Shown here: piece after piece, positions 14,585 to 34,591 of the stretch
Layout of the letters: the number at the start of each line of letters is the position of its first letter
Numbering within the stretch: position 1 is the stretch's first letter
Source of the DNA: Symbiodinium microadriaticum
Taxonomy: Eukaryota > Sar > Dinophyceae > Suessiales > Symbiodiniaceae
DNA: 64,000 nucleotides
NCBI GenBank assembly: GCA_001939145.1
Contig: LSRX01000510.1
Coordinates: forward strand, 170,916 to 234,915
Reading direction: 5' to 3'
Position numbers and translations under genes: made by a program
Notes under the pieces: generated by a model
What the model saw: the letters and a program-made list of their open reading frames with translations, nothing else
Databases searched by the model: none
What the model was told of the DNA's origin: nothing

Positions 14585-14830
14585 TCGTGGTAGTATAGCA
14601 CTGGCAGCAGCAGCAGCAGACCAGTGCTGATGGTAGTAGCAGCAAAGTAGTAGCCGTAGCAGTCGTAGTAGTAGTGGTCGTAGTAGCAGTAGGAGTAGTA
14701 GGAGTAGTAGGAGTAGCAGAGTAGTAGTAGTAGTCGTCGTCGTCGTCGTCGACGTCGTCGTCGTCGACGTCGTATTAGTAGTGGTAGTGGTAGTGGCACT
14801 AGCCACTGCTGCTGCTGCTGCTGCTATTGT
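14585..14830. repeat. GTA/GTC/CTG-type trinucleotide region
   Basis: Interrupted (GTA)n, (GTC)n and (CTG)n runs, open in several frames only because of the repeat. Confidence 0.85.
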
Positions 14831-16030
14831 GGCTGTTGCTGTTGCTGCTTGTAGTAGTCGGCGCATTGTGCCTAGACAGTCACGTAACTTCACCATCCAA
14901 TCACCAACCAACACCATCGTCCTCAGCATCATGGCCATCTCTATCGCAATCAGCAAAAATCCTCAGCATCATTACGGGCAGTCTGATCGTCATCATCACC
15001 CGCACCAGTAAGGTCATCATCACTATACTCCTTGCACCTGGCACATAGCTACAGCTAGTGTCATGAGAACACTGATGATGGCATCAACACTGGTGCAGCA
15101 GCTCGTGGCAGTGGTGCAGCAGCTCGTCGTGGCGGTGGTGATTGTGGTGGTGGTGCTGCTGCTGCTGCTGATGCTGCTCCTGAAGACCGCAACTTTTCTA
15201 CTGCTACCCGTCTCAATACTGCTACCACGACTGAGTCATACCTCATGGCCGTTAATTACTACAAATTCTCACCCCTTAGCCTAGCGAGCAAGCAAACAAG
15301 ACCACCACTGCGACCCGATCGGGACAACTGAGATATCTTCCTGCCAAATCTTTGTGTTTGGGCTTGGAGCAAAAGCCCTCTACTCAAACTTTGCGTATGG
15401 CCATAACTTGCGGCCGTGCTGCCGACGATCGTCAGCATAATCGCGACAAGGACCACGCCGGCCTGTTTGGCATCTTGTCGCTGCATTCTACAGGAGCCAG
15501 AGTCAGATCGCAGGAATTGCTACTGGTATCAATGCTTGGGATCTCTGCCCCGCACTGAATGACCAACGACAACACTAAGCCCATCCGACGGCAAGTGCAT
15601 GTTGACTCGTCCTGCCAGGAAACCATGGGCAGAAGTGCAGCCCGAACGGCTGCTTCTCAGATGGTTGCTTCTGGATTCACCAACCCTAAACCCTAAACCC
15701 CCTCCTGTGGCCTCTAACGCCAGCCTGGGGCTTCAAAGGCCTCTGGAAGGCACCGAAGCAACTCTAGCAAGCTGGTGGAAAGCCTCGAAGCCCCGGAATT
15801 CCCAAGCTCCACCCCGGCTCCCAATTCATGGGCAGTCCTAGTGATAGTAATTGTAACAATGACAATGATCATGTAGCAAACAACAGCAGAAAGATAGGCA
15901 GAAATGGAACAATGACAAGTATCGCTCCAAAAACCGTTTCCGAGCGCCAGGCGTAGAAGGTGCAGATTGCCACAAGTCGGCCGGTTGTGGTCGTTGGCAC
16001 GTCATCACCTGACAGGCTTTAGGGTTTAAG
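14830..16030. other. Intergenic, nothing recognised
   Basis: CAT/CAG-rich then unique DNA with one CCCTAAACCCTAAACCCC tract near 15683, ending at the stop of the ankyrin gene. Confidence 0.5.
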
Positions 16031-16032
16031 GT

Positions 16033-18159
16033 TTAGGGTTTCGACACCTGTCCAACACAGACCCGGCCATGGGCTCCAATCTGTCTCGGCTTGGTGGATG
16101 GGAGTTTTCGCTGTGCTCTGAGCAACTGGATGTCATTTTTCGGGATTTTGATATGGGGCTGCCTGGCAGCATCTCTTTGGGAGAGTACCCAAAAACAGAA
16201 TGCGTGCAATTCGGATGGTGGCACGGTCTCGAAGCACGGATCTGAATTAGCTGCCAGGGGGCATGCCCGGAATCTAAGGGTCTTCTCAAGGGCCCTTGCA
16301 GCGGACGCTGTTTTTAAGAACACATGCAGCACACGGGTCCAAATCCGACCGATCCAGCTTTGACAAGGCCGAAGAACAGTTCTCATCAGCTTCCATGCAG
16401 AGGGCCGTCGTACTACCAAGAGCAGCACGGCACAAACCAAAAGCAGCGCCCCATCTCTGAACAGCTGCGGGAAACTTATCGCAGCCTGCAAGGTGCCTTG
16501 CAAAAGATGCACCACCTCTGTGTGGCCATTTAGTTTCGCGACATGTAAGGGCATGTCGGCGACCCTACCTTTGTACCTGTCAGCACCGGCTTGCAGCAAC
16601 AACCGTACAGTATCCACGTGTCCCCTTGAAGCTGCTGCGTACAGCGGCGTTTCTCTTCCATTGCCTCTGTTGACGTCAGCACGTGAGTTCAGCAGGCAGC
16701 GTGTGGCCTCAGCATGACCTTTCAAAGAAGCGATATAAAGAGGTGTCTCTGTTTCAGTTCCAACGTCCTCGTCGGCACCAGCCTCTAATAGAAGCTGCAC
16801 AATCTGAGTGTGGCCTGCGGAGCAAGCCACATACAAAGGCGTTCCTGCAAGGGTGGCCTCATTCTGGTCAGCACCGGCCTTCAACAGAAGTTGCACAACT
16901 TCCAGGTGACCCTGGCCAGATGCAACGAAGAGCGGTGTGCCGACTGGCAACGATCGTCTTGGGGATGTACTGTGAAACTTGAACCTAGTTTCTTCAAAGT
17001 GTAGGTAGCTTTCGTCGGCTCCGGCTTCCAGCAACCACCTCACAAGTTCAAGGCGACCTTGCGAAGATGCATAGTAAAGACATCGGCCTGTGGCAGGGCC
17101 ACCAGCATCCAATAGCAGATTCACAAGTTGAAAGTCAGCGTGTGCAACGTCAGCAATCTCCTCGGTCACAGAAGCACGGGCTTCCAGCAGCAGGCTTACC
17201 ATCTCCACATCGCGGTTCTCGACTGCTGCAAGGAGTGGGCTGGCTGAGATACAGGGCAACTGCAATATCCGGTCGTCCTGCACAGCCAAATCGGGATCCT
17301 GTGGACGCTTCAGGACGTCCTCGACGCTTCATGCGTAGTATCAGTCGCGGCTAGAAGAAAGGAGCCACAGCTACAATTGCCATGTATACAACCCGAGTTC
17401 AAAGACCTGTAAGCCCTCGATTGTATTCTTCTGAGCCCTTGAAGTCCTCAACTTCCAACAGGCTGCCACGCTTTGCCAGGTCTACGAGCTCTTCGACTTG
17501 CCTGAGCTTTCACCCGGAATTAAAGGCTTTTGGGGGGACTAGAGTTAAGGACTTTTATTTGGGGCGGGGGAGGGGGGGGAGGAGAAGCTTATGAATGGCT
17601 ACTCTGTGCTATCGTTCCCCGTGAAGACAGATTCTACGAATACCACTGTTTGGAGATACTTGCAAGCATGAAAAACGATTCAATCGATTTGTCCATCTTA
17701 GCTGCCCGGTAGCTCTGGTGTGGAGTTGCAGAAGGGAAGCAGTACGATTTGGAGGTCCAGGCCTGCGACCAACCTGACACCAAGACTCCCAGCGCTAGGT
17801 GCGAAAGTCTATCTGCCTTTACCCACAGCCTTGAATCCTCCCAGAACCTAGATTTCCGTTTCTAGAACTTCCGCAAATCGAGTCTACGAGCTCTAAAGGA
17901 TAAGACACCCGAGCGGTTATATTCGAGAAGCTTGGCGGGAAGCCAAGCTTCAGACTCGACCTGTGCTCCCTCGTGTCTCCTTATGACAGCGCCGCCTTGC
18001 ATCATCAGCCAGGCTGCTGCCGTTACAGAGGAGTCTCTGTCTGAAACGTGGCAACCCGTGGAATCGCTGAAGATGCCGCTTCAGGGAACGCACATCCGAC
18101 TGCTCCTCCGCAGGCAGCGCAGCCAGCTCCTCTCCCGAAACGGTCCAGACTCGCAGCAT
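16033..18159 (-). CDS. Ubiquitin-like + ankyrin-repeat protein, four exons
   Basis: Exons: 18159-17996, 17773-17714, 17501-17447, 17319-16033; 521 aa if read to the TAA at 16035-16033. Exons 1-2 give a ubiquitin-like N-terminus ('MLRVWTVSGEELAALPAE' to 'LDLQIVLLPFC'). Exon 3 bridges to 'VEDVLKRPQDPDL', and exon 4 carries about eight ankyrin repeats (residues about 120-368; repeats such as 'GTPLYVACSAGHTQIVQLLL'). From memory, this Ubl-ankyrin layout is common in predicted Symbiodinium proteins; ankyrin arrays bind other proteins, and the partner is unknown. Introns of 222, 212 and 127 nt start with GC, GC and GA and end in AG. After the repeats comes a hydrophobic stretch ('ALLLVCAVLLLVV', about residues 383-395) and a basic tail. 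The tail is doubtful, because its stop codon lies in a CCCTAAA tract and a GC donor could end exon 4 near 16498. Confidence 0.9.
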
Positions 18160-18395
18160 GTCCACGTTGCATGCTGGCAGGGGCAAGCACCTGCAGAAGC
18201 CACGATGGCCCTCACTGTTGCGGTCTGAGCCAGGCAATGGAGTCAAACATATCGCGAACATCTGCAGAGTTGCGGAAAGGATTCTTCTGCTGCAGCCTCC
18301 CCTGCTATTGCTCCCAAAGTGGCTGACTGCTTAAGAAACAAGAGAAGCAAAACTCACGGCACATGCCTGATGTCCTCAACTGCTCAGGTTCCGAC

Positions 18396-27344
<8,949 letters not shown>

Positions 27345-27399
27345 CTGTAGGCGGGCACTGTAATTCATATTACCATTGTTCGATGCGCATGTGTGTATA

Positions 27400-27446
27400 T
27401 ATACACACACATACACATGAGTCTGTGTATACAAATATATATATAT

Positions 27447-27492
<46 letters not shown>
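27400..27492. repeat. (TA)n and (CA)n microsatellite
   Basis: TATATACACACAC and a final (AT)n run, just upstream of the S1 exon of channel B on the minus strand. Confidence 0.85.
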
Positions 27493-27496
<4 letters not shown>

Positions 27497-28343
27497 TGTA
27501 TGTACGAACAGACAATGTAAAATGTACGTATAGAGGGTTCTAGAGCTTGTTTAGGGTTTGAGGTAGGGGACACGTGGGCTGCGCGGAACGAATGTGCTCA
27601 TGAAAAGTCTGGAATCCAGCAAATGGCCGATGGTGATAACCAGTGCAACCAACAACTTCACGCGAGGTTCGTTGCAGTTTCTGCAGCAATGTCTTAACTT
27701 GCAAGCAGTCGTTTTCCGCCATGTACCGGCTAGTTAACGGGTATTGACGCCGAAGAACTCTCGACAATGCCTAGGGTCTCTATACCATCCGGTCTGTATA
27801 CCAGTTCCTTGTACCCCCAAAGTTTACCGCCTGAGCATACCCCCTCTAAGTCCCAATAGCTCCATCAAAACCCGAGACCCAGATCTTCGTCATGAAAGCC
27901 TAGCGGGAAACCCCATCTGTTGTTATGCTTCCCCCAAAGATAGCACCGAAAAGCAGTAACTAGAAGGAATGGATCGTGAAGCTCAGATGCCCCAACTGCG
28001 ACTTTGACTGGTCTGTTGGGAACTGGTCAATCGGGTGTCTAGTCTTATCAGCAAGCACTTACACCACTGGTCACTGGACATAGACCCATCAGTATCTCAC
28101 TGAACAAACATAGGCAGATGGATACCATTTAGGTTCAACTTGTGCCCTGGCTGCCGTAGATGATGTAATCGTTGGCCGACTTTACCCGTAAACTGGCATC
28201 ATGCCGGGAGGCTTTGCCACTTCGCTTGACGATGGGTCATTGAGGACCTTGAAAACGGTCCTGCGCGCTTCGTAATGCAAAATTCTGGGTGCAGTGCTTC
28301 GGTTGCGCGCATCGTTGAGGGGGTTCTGCTTTGCCTGCTGATT

Positions 28344-28732
28344 TCAGTGCTTGTGGCTGTCGGTTGCGCGCTGCTGTTGGGCCTGTAGAGACACTTGGAC
28401 TGCAGTTGTAATGTCTCGCAACTTGACACAGAGAGCACGGCTTCGCAGCAAGGACCCAGATGCAGATACACCAACACCGACACCAATAGCTGCAATAGCT
28501 CCAGTGCAAATTTGCAGCGCATCAGCAACAACAATAACATCTCCAGCTACCAGCAGGAGCCGCATGCGACTCAGCATCAGGAACAGCCGGTGCTACAGAT
28601 TTCTTGAGCACAGAAATCAAGCTCTCGGCCCATGGGGTTCCTCCGCAGTCCCTCTCTGTCTGTGCCGGAGAGCTGATAGAACATGCTCCTGGCAGGGTCT
28701 GCAGCTGTTTGGCGCAGCTAGCAACGATTCCT
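28344..28732 (-). CDS. Possible exons, hydrophobic product (unidentified)
   Basis: An open frame after a TCTCAG|G acceptor near 28732 reads 'GIVASCAKQLQTLPGACS' and 'AESLISVLKKSVAPAVPDAE', ending at a GCTG|GTAGCT donor near 28548. A second frame from about 28577 reads 'DVIVVADALQICTGAIAAIG' and then 'LRDITTAVQVSLQAQQQ', ending in TGA at 28344. The second part has a hydrophobic, glycine-rich stretch that could cross a membrane. The two parts overlap in different frames, so only one may be real near their junction. The position upstream of the S1 exon of channel B allows an N-terminal role in that gene. Confidence 0.35.
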
Positions 28733-29683
28733 GAGACTGCTGAACCGTGTCTGTTACGTAACCCAGAATGTCTCTTCGTCCAGAATTGTCCGGCCTGTCA
28801 ATCCTGATGAGCTTTCGCCAGACATGGATAAGAATCGTCTTAAGACACCGTTCTCTCGGCCACTGGGGAAGAAGTTTGTGCCATTACTGCGGTCTGATCA
28901 AGGCTACAACGGATGAAGTTCCTACTGTTGGTGTCGTTGCCAATGTTGTTCTGAGCACTCGTCACTCGTGCTTGCATGAGACTGAGGTCGTTTGCTGGTT
29001 GTCCTGCTGATCCTCCTGGACCTCAAGTAGTGCTACTACTACGACAACGACCATCAGCCACCGCCACCGCCACCTTGCCCCGGCAAGGCCATAAGAATCA
29101 ATAATGTTACCTGTCTTCTGCTGTTCACGTCTTGTATAGGTAAATTAATTACTGGTAAATTCCAGGAGCCAAAGAGAATGAGGCCAAAGGTCCACCTCCC
29201 TGCATGGACCCGACTGAGGGGTGTCCCAATCCAAAACCCCGAACGTCCTTACCCTTCCCCCCCAAAGCAGCCGGCGCACTTCTTGACAGCTAGAGGCGCA
29301 ATGGGCAGAAGGTGCTGTTCTGCCACCTATCCAAGCTTCTGTACGATTCAGAAGGTCGATGCGGTGTCTTTTCGGGGAAGTGGGCTGGTCATGGGAGAAT
29401 ACATGATAGCAGTGGAGAGCATTTTCGCAGACTGGGTGTATCGATGTACATACAGATGCATATATCTACAGATGCATGTATGTATACATGCATGCCTGTA
29501 TGTGTAATTTGCCTGCTTCGTGTGCATACCTACACATATACATGCCGAGACACGCCGACATACCCATTTGTTTATCTATTTATTTAGTCGTTGGCTTGTA
29601 GAGTTCATAAGTACAACTTCATGAAACTCCCATATGCGTGTATATAAACAACAATGTAACGACGTTCCATTGCGATGTTAGTC

Positions 29684-30174
29684 TTAGAATGCCTTAGACA
29701 TTGGCAGTGGCCGATGCAGTGTTAGACGTTGGTAATACTCTTCGTCATGTTTGCACCACGGCTGATGCCTCTCTTGTTGCGAACGCTTGTAGTCTGCTAC
29801 CTTCCACAAGAACCATTGGTCTTGAAGGGACGACCCCTTCTCCCTGCAGATGTCGCGGTTCGTCTTAAGAATATCACAACTCTTGGAAACGCAGCTGGCA
29901 GTGGCTTGTTCCATCTCTCATGACATGCTGCAGTAAACGTAACAGATAGAAACACAAGCTAAGCTGAACCTTACCTTAAGTATAGGGACGGCTCGACACG
30001 GCCAACCGGGACTCATGGCTTTGTCCACTAGGCCCTTGCGGCCTCTATTGCGGCCTCTAGCAACCTGGGCGCATTCTTTCGCTTCCTCGGCGGTTGCATC
30101 GACATGGACAACTTCAGGATAGGTAATGAGGGCTTTGCAGGTTCGTCGAGCATAGATGCAATCTTCGTCTGAAC
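29684..30174 (-). CDS. Probable exons of an unidentified minus-strand gene
   Basis: Exon about 30174-29973 follows a CTACAG acceptor and reads 'CKALITYPEVVHVDATAEEA', then 'VARGRNRGRKGLVDKA', ending at CTTAAG|GTAAGG, a canonical donor. A second open frame starts at ATG 29914 just after GAGAG and runs to TAA at 29684 ('SLQDQWFLWKVADYK', 'HDEEYYQRLTLHRPL'); the two join in phase 0. Composition is clearly protein-like but no domain is recognised. The position between channel A and channel B on the same strand means these could be cytoplasmic exons of either channel gene or a separate gene. Confidence 0.45.
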
Positions 30175-30639
30175 TCTGTAGCACTGGATATGGTGACTCT
30201 AACTTACAGCACCTATTGATCCCAACATCGAAGCGAAGGCCATTAAGCAAAGGTGATGTCGACTCAACATTAAGGTTGTATGATGCAACAGAAGCCCTGC
30301 TGCCACAGTACTACTCCAAACACCCCCCCAACCCANCACCCACCCATTCTTTGCCCACATCGCCACTCACAAGAATCAAGACGGCACATTGGTAAAGTCG
30401 GCCATGGACTGGAAGAGTCAGAAGACGTACACAAGTCTCTATCTGAGAGCTAGCGCGGACATGTCTATACATTTTGGACAGTCCATTACACGCTTGCATG
30501 CATATGTGTTTGCACGAGTGTAGGTCTGCATATCTGTCTGCTTCGTCCGCCGAGGCTTCCAGGAATCTAGATTTGGTATCCACCCATCCTCTCAACTCTC
30601 CTTGCCAGACATTTGAGGTGGCGAATTTGAGAAAGGCGT

Positions 30640-30890
30640 AATTTTTGGCTCTCTACGGACCCGGTCTGGGAGATACGCGACGTGGGGGTCGAGAGAGTGT
30701 GTCGGGTGCGGGGAGGGGAAGTGAAGGAGAGGTCGGCGGAGCTGGGCCGGCGGCGGGGATGGGAGTTGTGGCTTTTGTGGTCTGGTTGCGGTGGCAGCCG
30801 GGTGGGAGGGAGGGCCGGGAAGGCGGCGAAGAACGGAAGAAGAGGGGGCAAAGGAGAGGGCGGGGTCTCAACTTGCACCGAGGTGGGTTC
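30640..30890. other. G-rich, purine-biased island
   Basis: About 230 bp of GGGAGG/GGCGG-type DNA with strong G over C skew on the plus strand, unlike its surroundings. ORFs on both strands are compositional. Function unknown. Confidence 0.5.
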
Positions 30891-30899
30891 GCGTAGCGA

Positions 30900-33090
30900 T
30901 TAAATTTGTCGCTTGCAAAGGTAGTGTATGCGCGTGTGGCATGTCATATGTGTTTTTTGATGGGCATCTGTACCACGATCATGTCCTGTTGCTGAATATA
31001 TAGCTTCATACTGGCTGCCGACCCCACCACTCCCCACACCCCCCGGGGCGGCCCGCAAAAGCACGAACAAACAACAGCAACGACCATGCACCTGGGCAAA
31101 ACACTGTACCAGCACTGAAACGAAAGCCCCTCTTTCAGGGGTCCAGGGCCCAGGCCGTTCCAGGTGCCTCGCGTAGGCGGCCTCGAAGTTCGAGCTAAGA
31201 ACGCCTGCCGCTTGGAGCTCAGGGGTCAGGAGCTTTGGCCTAGGACTTCTGGCTGGGGGTTCAGAAGGGCATAGGATAAGGGCCGGTGAATTGGGAGGTG
31301 TAGTGGTGATGAGTTATGCACTTCGAGCTCTGCTTGCACGCCTCCTCCTCGTTTAACTCCCACTTTTTAGACTGTGGGATGGAAAAAGCTTCCGCCCAGG
31401 TTTGTCAAAGGGCGCAGCATCGCACAGGAAATGCCACGGCTTCTCAGGCCCTCTTGAAAGGCCCACGGAGTCTTGACATGCCCGAACGAAAACTGCAACG
31501 GGTCCTTGAGCCCCAAAAAGCTCTCAGGCCCACCTTGGGAAGTCATTGAAATCCGAAACGGCAAGAGATTCCAAGGCTAGAACTTCTGCGTCTGAGGTTT
31601 AAGCAGTGCGTCTTGGTGGGCCCATATAAATCATTCCCGAGAAAGTTGGGTGCTTGGCAGACTTGTTCATTGCCTTCCGGCGACGTCATCGGGATATCTA
31701 ACCCGAGACTATCTTCCTCGCGTGAAATCTGCAGAGCTCTCACCCGAGCCACTGAAGCCACAGAGGATCCTACGACCAAACTCTCACTGCACCCGCCAAG
31801 AAGCCGAGAACTGAAATCCAACATCTGTCGGAACCTGAATATTCAATACCCCATGACAAGACTCTACGTCCTACTCCGCGAAGCCAGAATGACCACCGCT
31901 GGCCTATAGGCAAGGCAAGGAAGATGATTCCTGGCACGGGAGCAACATTCAGAAGAGGCAGAACCAGAATATATTTTTGTCAAAATTGGCTTGGTCGTGT
32001 CTACAGTGACTACCGTTTGAGAAAGCACCATCATATAAGGCTTTGGTGCACTGACTCTTCTTCCGCCAACACCTTTGCCCACCAAATCGCCCCACGATTC
32101 CCGGACTGCCATGGCCCATCGCCTCTGTGCATGCTAGCCTTCCCTCGCTACCCCGAAGCGATGTGAACAGTATGTTCGCACACCCAACCCTAAACCCTAA
32201 AACCTAAACCCTAAGCCCTAAACCCTAAACCCTAGACCCCAAACCGGCCTGTGTAGAAGCACAAGACACCTATGGCTCGGCCGACGTGGGATGTGGGCGC
32301 CATGTCGCCATATCCCACCTCAGCTGCCACGGTGTGGTGAGCTTCGGTTTTGGGATTCCCGGCTTCGGGATGTGGGGCTCAAGTTTCTTAGGGACTCTCG
32401 ACACTGTGAACACCTTTCTCAACACCAAGTCGATGCAGGTCATCCCAATTAGAACCGAACATGTTGATGAATTCTCCTCCCCCTCCCTTTCTTTCGCTTG
32501 TCTGTGTGACACCTGCTTCTGGACTCCATCCTACAGCCGGAGATCTACAAGTATCGCAGAAAATGGCTGCCAGCAGTTCATGGCTCCCCTTCGTGTACCT
32601 CCAATGCTGCTCGGCTGCTGTGGTTGTGGTTGTGAAAACCCACCTTGGTGGCAAGGGAGGCGGCTTCAAGAAGAGCGATCAATGTTCAATCTGCGACCAG
32701 TTGATATCTGAGTCAAGCTGCCACAAAGAGATGGGAATAGACCGGAAGGGCGTAAGGAGGCGATTACCTTGGTGCGACATGGACCGACAGTGCAGCAGCC
32801 TCAGCCCAACCCCCATTCCCGTGCCTGTTGCTAAGACATGCTGCTACAGGTGCGAATGTGCGAGTAAATTCTCGAAGCCCAAGGACCAGCCAGAAGGCAT
32901 GATCATGTTGACACGACGAAGATTACACATGAAACTCAAGATTGCCGGTGGCATGCTTCATGTCGCAGCATTGCCGAGGTTGCGCTGCAACTGTGTTCAG
33001 ATCTCACGGAGGGATGCAGCAGCGGTCGCCGAGGCTTTGCAGACGAAAGGGCTCTCACATCAAATAATGAAGCAGTGTGCCATGGCGACA
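30900..33090. other. No confident gene
   Basis: Unique DNA with one telomere-like tract. The 212-aa plus frame in its right part is listed as a weak candidate. Confidence 0.45.
32187..32242. repeat. Interstitial CCCTAAA-type tract
   Basis: About eight units CCCTAAAC/CCCTAAG. Confidence 0.85.
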
Positions 33091-33099
33091 TTCCTGTAA
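32461..33099 (+). CDS. Weak candidate ORF, 212 aa, plus strand
   Basis: This is one of the longest plus-strand frames outside simple repeats. Parts look protein-like ('ISRRDAAAVAEALQTKGLS'), with several CxxC-like pairs ('CSICDQLI', 'CCYRCEC') but no recognised domain. An ORF of this length is not rare by chance in 64 kb read in six frames. The minus strand here is open too, with a good TTTTTTACAG|G acceptor near 33092. Coding status is undecided. Confidence 0.25.
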   Translation: MLMNSPPPPFLSLVCVTPASGLHPTAGDLQVSQKMAASSSWLPFVYLQCCSAAVVVVVKTHLGGKGGGFKKSDQCSICDQLISESSCHKEMGIDRKGVRRRLPWCDMDRQCSSLSPTPIPVPVAKTCCYRCECASKFSKPKDQPEGMIMLTRRRLHMKLKIAGGMLHVAALPRLRCNCVQISRRDAAAVAEALQTKGLSHQIMKQCAMATFL

Positions 33100-33182
33100 A
33101 AAAGGCATGGGTGGCAAAGGCATGTCCATCATGATACCTCCGAGCATAAATCGAATGTTGATAAAATTGCTGACCTACTCTA

Positions 33183-34066
33183 CTAGGACTCTACTACGTA
33201 CATGGCTGTAGAAGATGCTACAATAGGTGAATCGATGATTTTGGCAAGTACTTCGGCTCGCATGCAGTGCCTTAAAATCCTCGGTGCCAAATGGGCCAAA
33301 TTCAGAAGTTCTTGCACAAACCTCCTGTGGACAAGAGGCCGTAGGTATCCATTCGAACAAAGACGCCTTGCACTGGCTTCATGACAGGCCGAGCTTACGA
33401 ACTTCACGGGACCTCTGCCTGCAATTCTCAGCATCCTTGAGGTCTCTTTGATGAACGTCGGGCGGATAGAAGCGTACATACCCACGGCATGTCCAACCCT
33501 ACATTCTCCTGTGTGCCAGTTTTGGCGGAAGTGGACTGGAACTCCCCACCCCCCTCCCCCCCCTCCCTACATGTTTTGTACAGCACTTTGTATCCTGCAA
33601 CGCTTTGCAAGGCTGGGCTGCCGAGGAGCACAGTGCGCACAATGATAGTGAGCCTAAGAAAGTCACAGTAGTGCAAGTACTCTTGACCTGCATCATGTCT
33701 GCATGTTTGTTGAAGAATTGGAACTATATGCAAGACAGAACTACCGTTCTCATTTGTACAGCACTGTCATGAGTTCGGCGGATCCAACTTGCTTTTCATG
33801 TCACCGCAGCCTTTGAGTGTTGAAACGGCTTCATGGTTACCGGAGCCGGATGAACAACTGACTTCTATCGGCAGCACTATACCTGAAATTATAGACTGCC
33901 GGACACGAAATCGTGCTTCGCAGAGCATGCCTGGTCTGACCAAACTCCCTATTCCACAAGATAGAGCCATTAGCAGTGAATGCCCCAAAAAAGTCTGTTA
34001 CCTTCTCGACTTGGCCTCGCGGGAAGCCATTTTGCAGGAACTGGTCGTCCACGGAGAATTCGGAGC
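33183..34066 (-). CDS. Possible exons downstream of channel A (unidentified)
   Basis: A 65-nt block, 34066-34002, is bounded by CCAG|G and GAGAAG|GTAACA and reads 'SEFSVDDQFLQNGFPRGQVEK' minus its last residue in the frame that ends in phase 0. Further down, a block near 33505-33425 after GTAG|G reads 'GYVRFYPPDVHQRDLKDAE' and ends at GCAG|GCAGAGG. A different frame of the same DNA stays open from 33485 to 33183 ('RRFVQELLNLAHLAPRILRH'). The plus strand is also open here, so the frame choice is weak. Splice sites fit the pattern of the surrounding genes; family unknown. Confidence 0.3.
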
Positions 34067-34079
34067 CTGGCGAAACACT

Positions 34080-34170
34080 CTTTCTCTCTCTTTTTCTCTC
34101 CATTTCTCCCTCTCTCTCTATGTGTATGTACATATATATGTATGTGTATGTGTATGTGTGTGTGTGTTTT
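34080..34170. repeat. (CT)n and (GTAT)n/(GT)n microsatellite
   Basis: Pyrimidine run CTCTCT to 34120, then TGTATG and GTGTGT to 34170. Confidence 0.85.
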
Positions 34171-34591
34171 TGGATTTGTTTATTTGTTTATGTGTTTGCA
34201 TGTTTACAACATGATGCATGATAACATGTGTGCGGATGCCTATACTTGTTGCTTTGTCCGAGTGGGCGTTGGAGCACTTTGGGCACTAGGGTCACTAGGA
34301 CTTTTGTGTGTTGCGGGACTTTCATACCTAGTCTCGGTCACCCCGGGCTGTCATGCCCCAACATACCCGTTCTAGGCCCCTCGTGCTGTTTGAGAGAAAG
34401 GCGAAACTATCGCTGGACTTATGCTTGGCCTCGCATATAATTATGGGACCTCGAAAAGCGGCCGCTAAGTTTAAGCCTGCATCCTCCCTTCGGTACAGGG
34501 GCTTCACGGTTTGCCGTAAAGTTCGGCGTTTTGGGCTCTCGAGCTTCCCACAGACATCTCCCGGCTTGCTTGCCTCATTTTCTGCCTTGAC

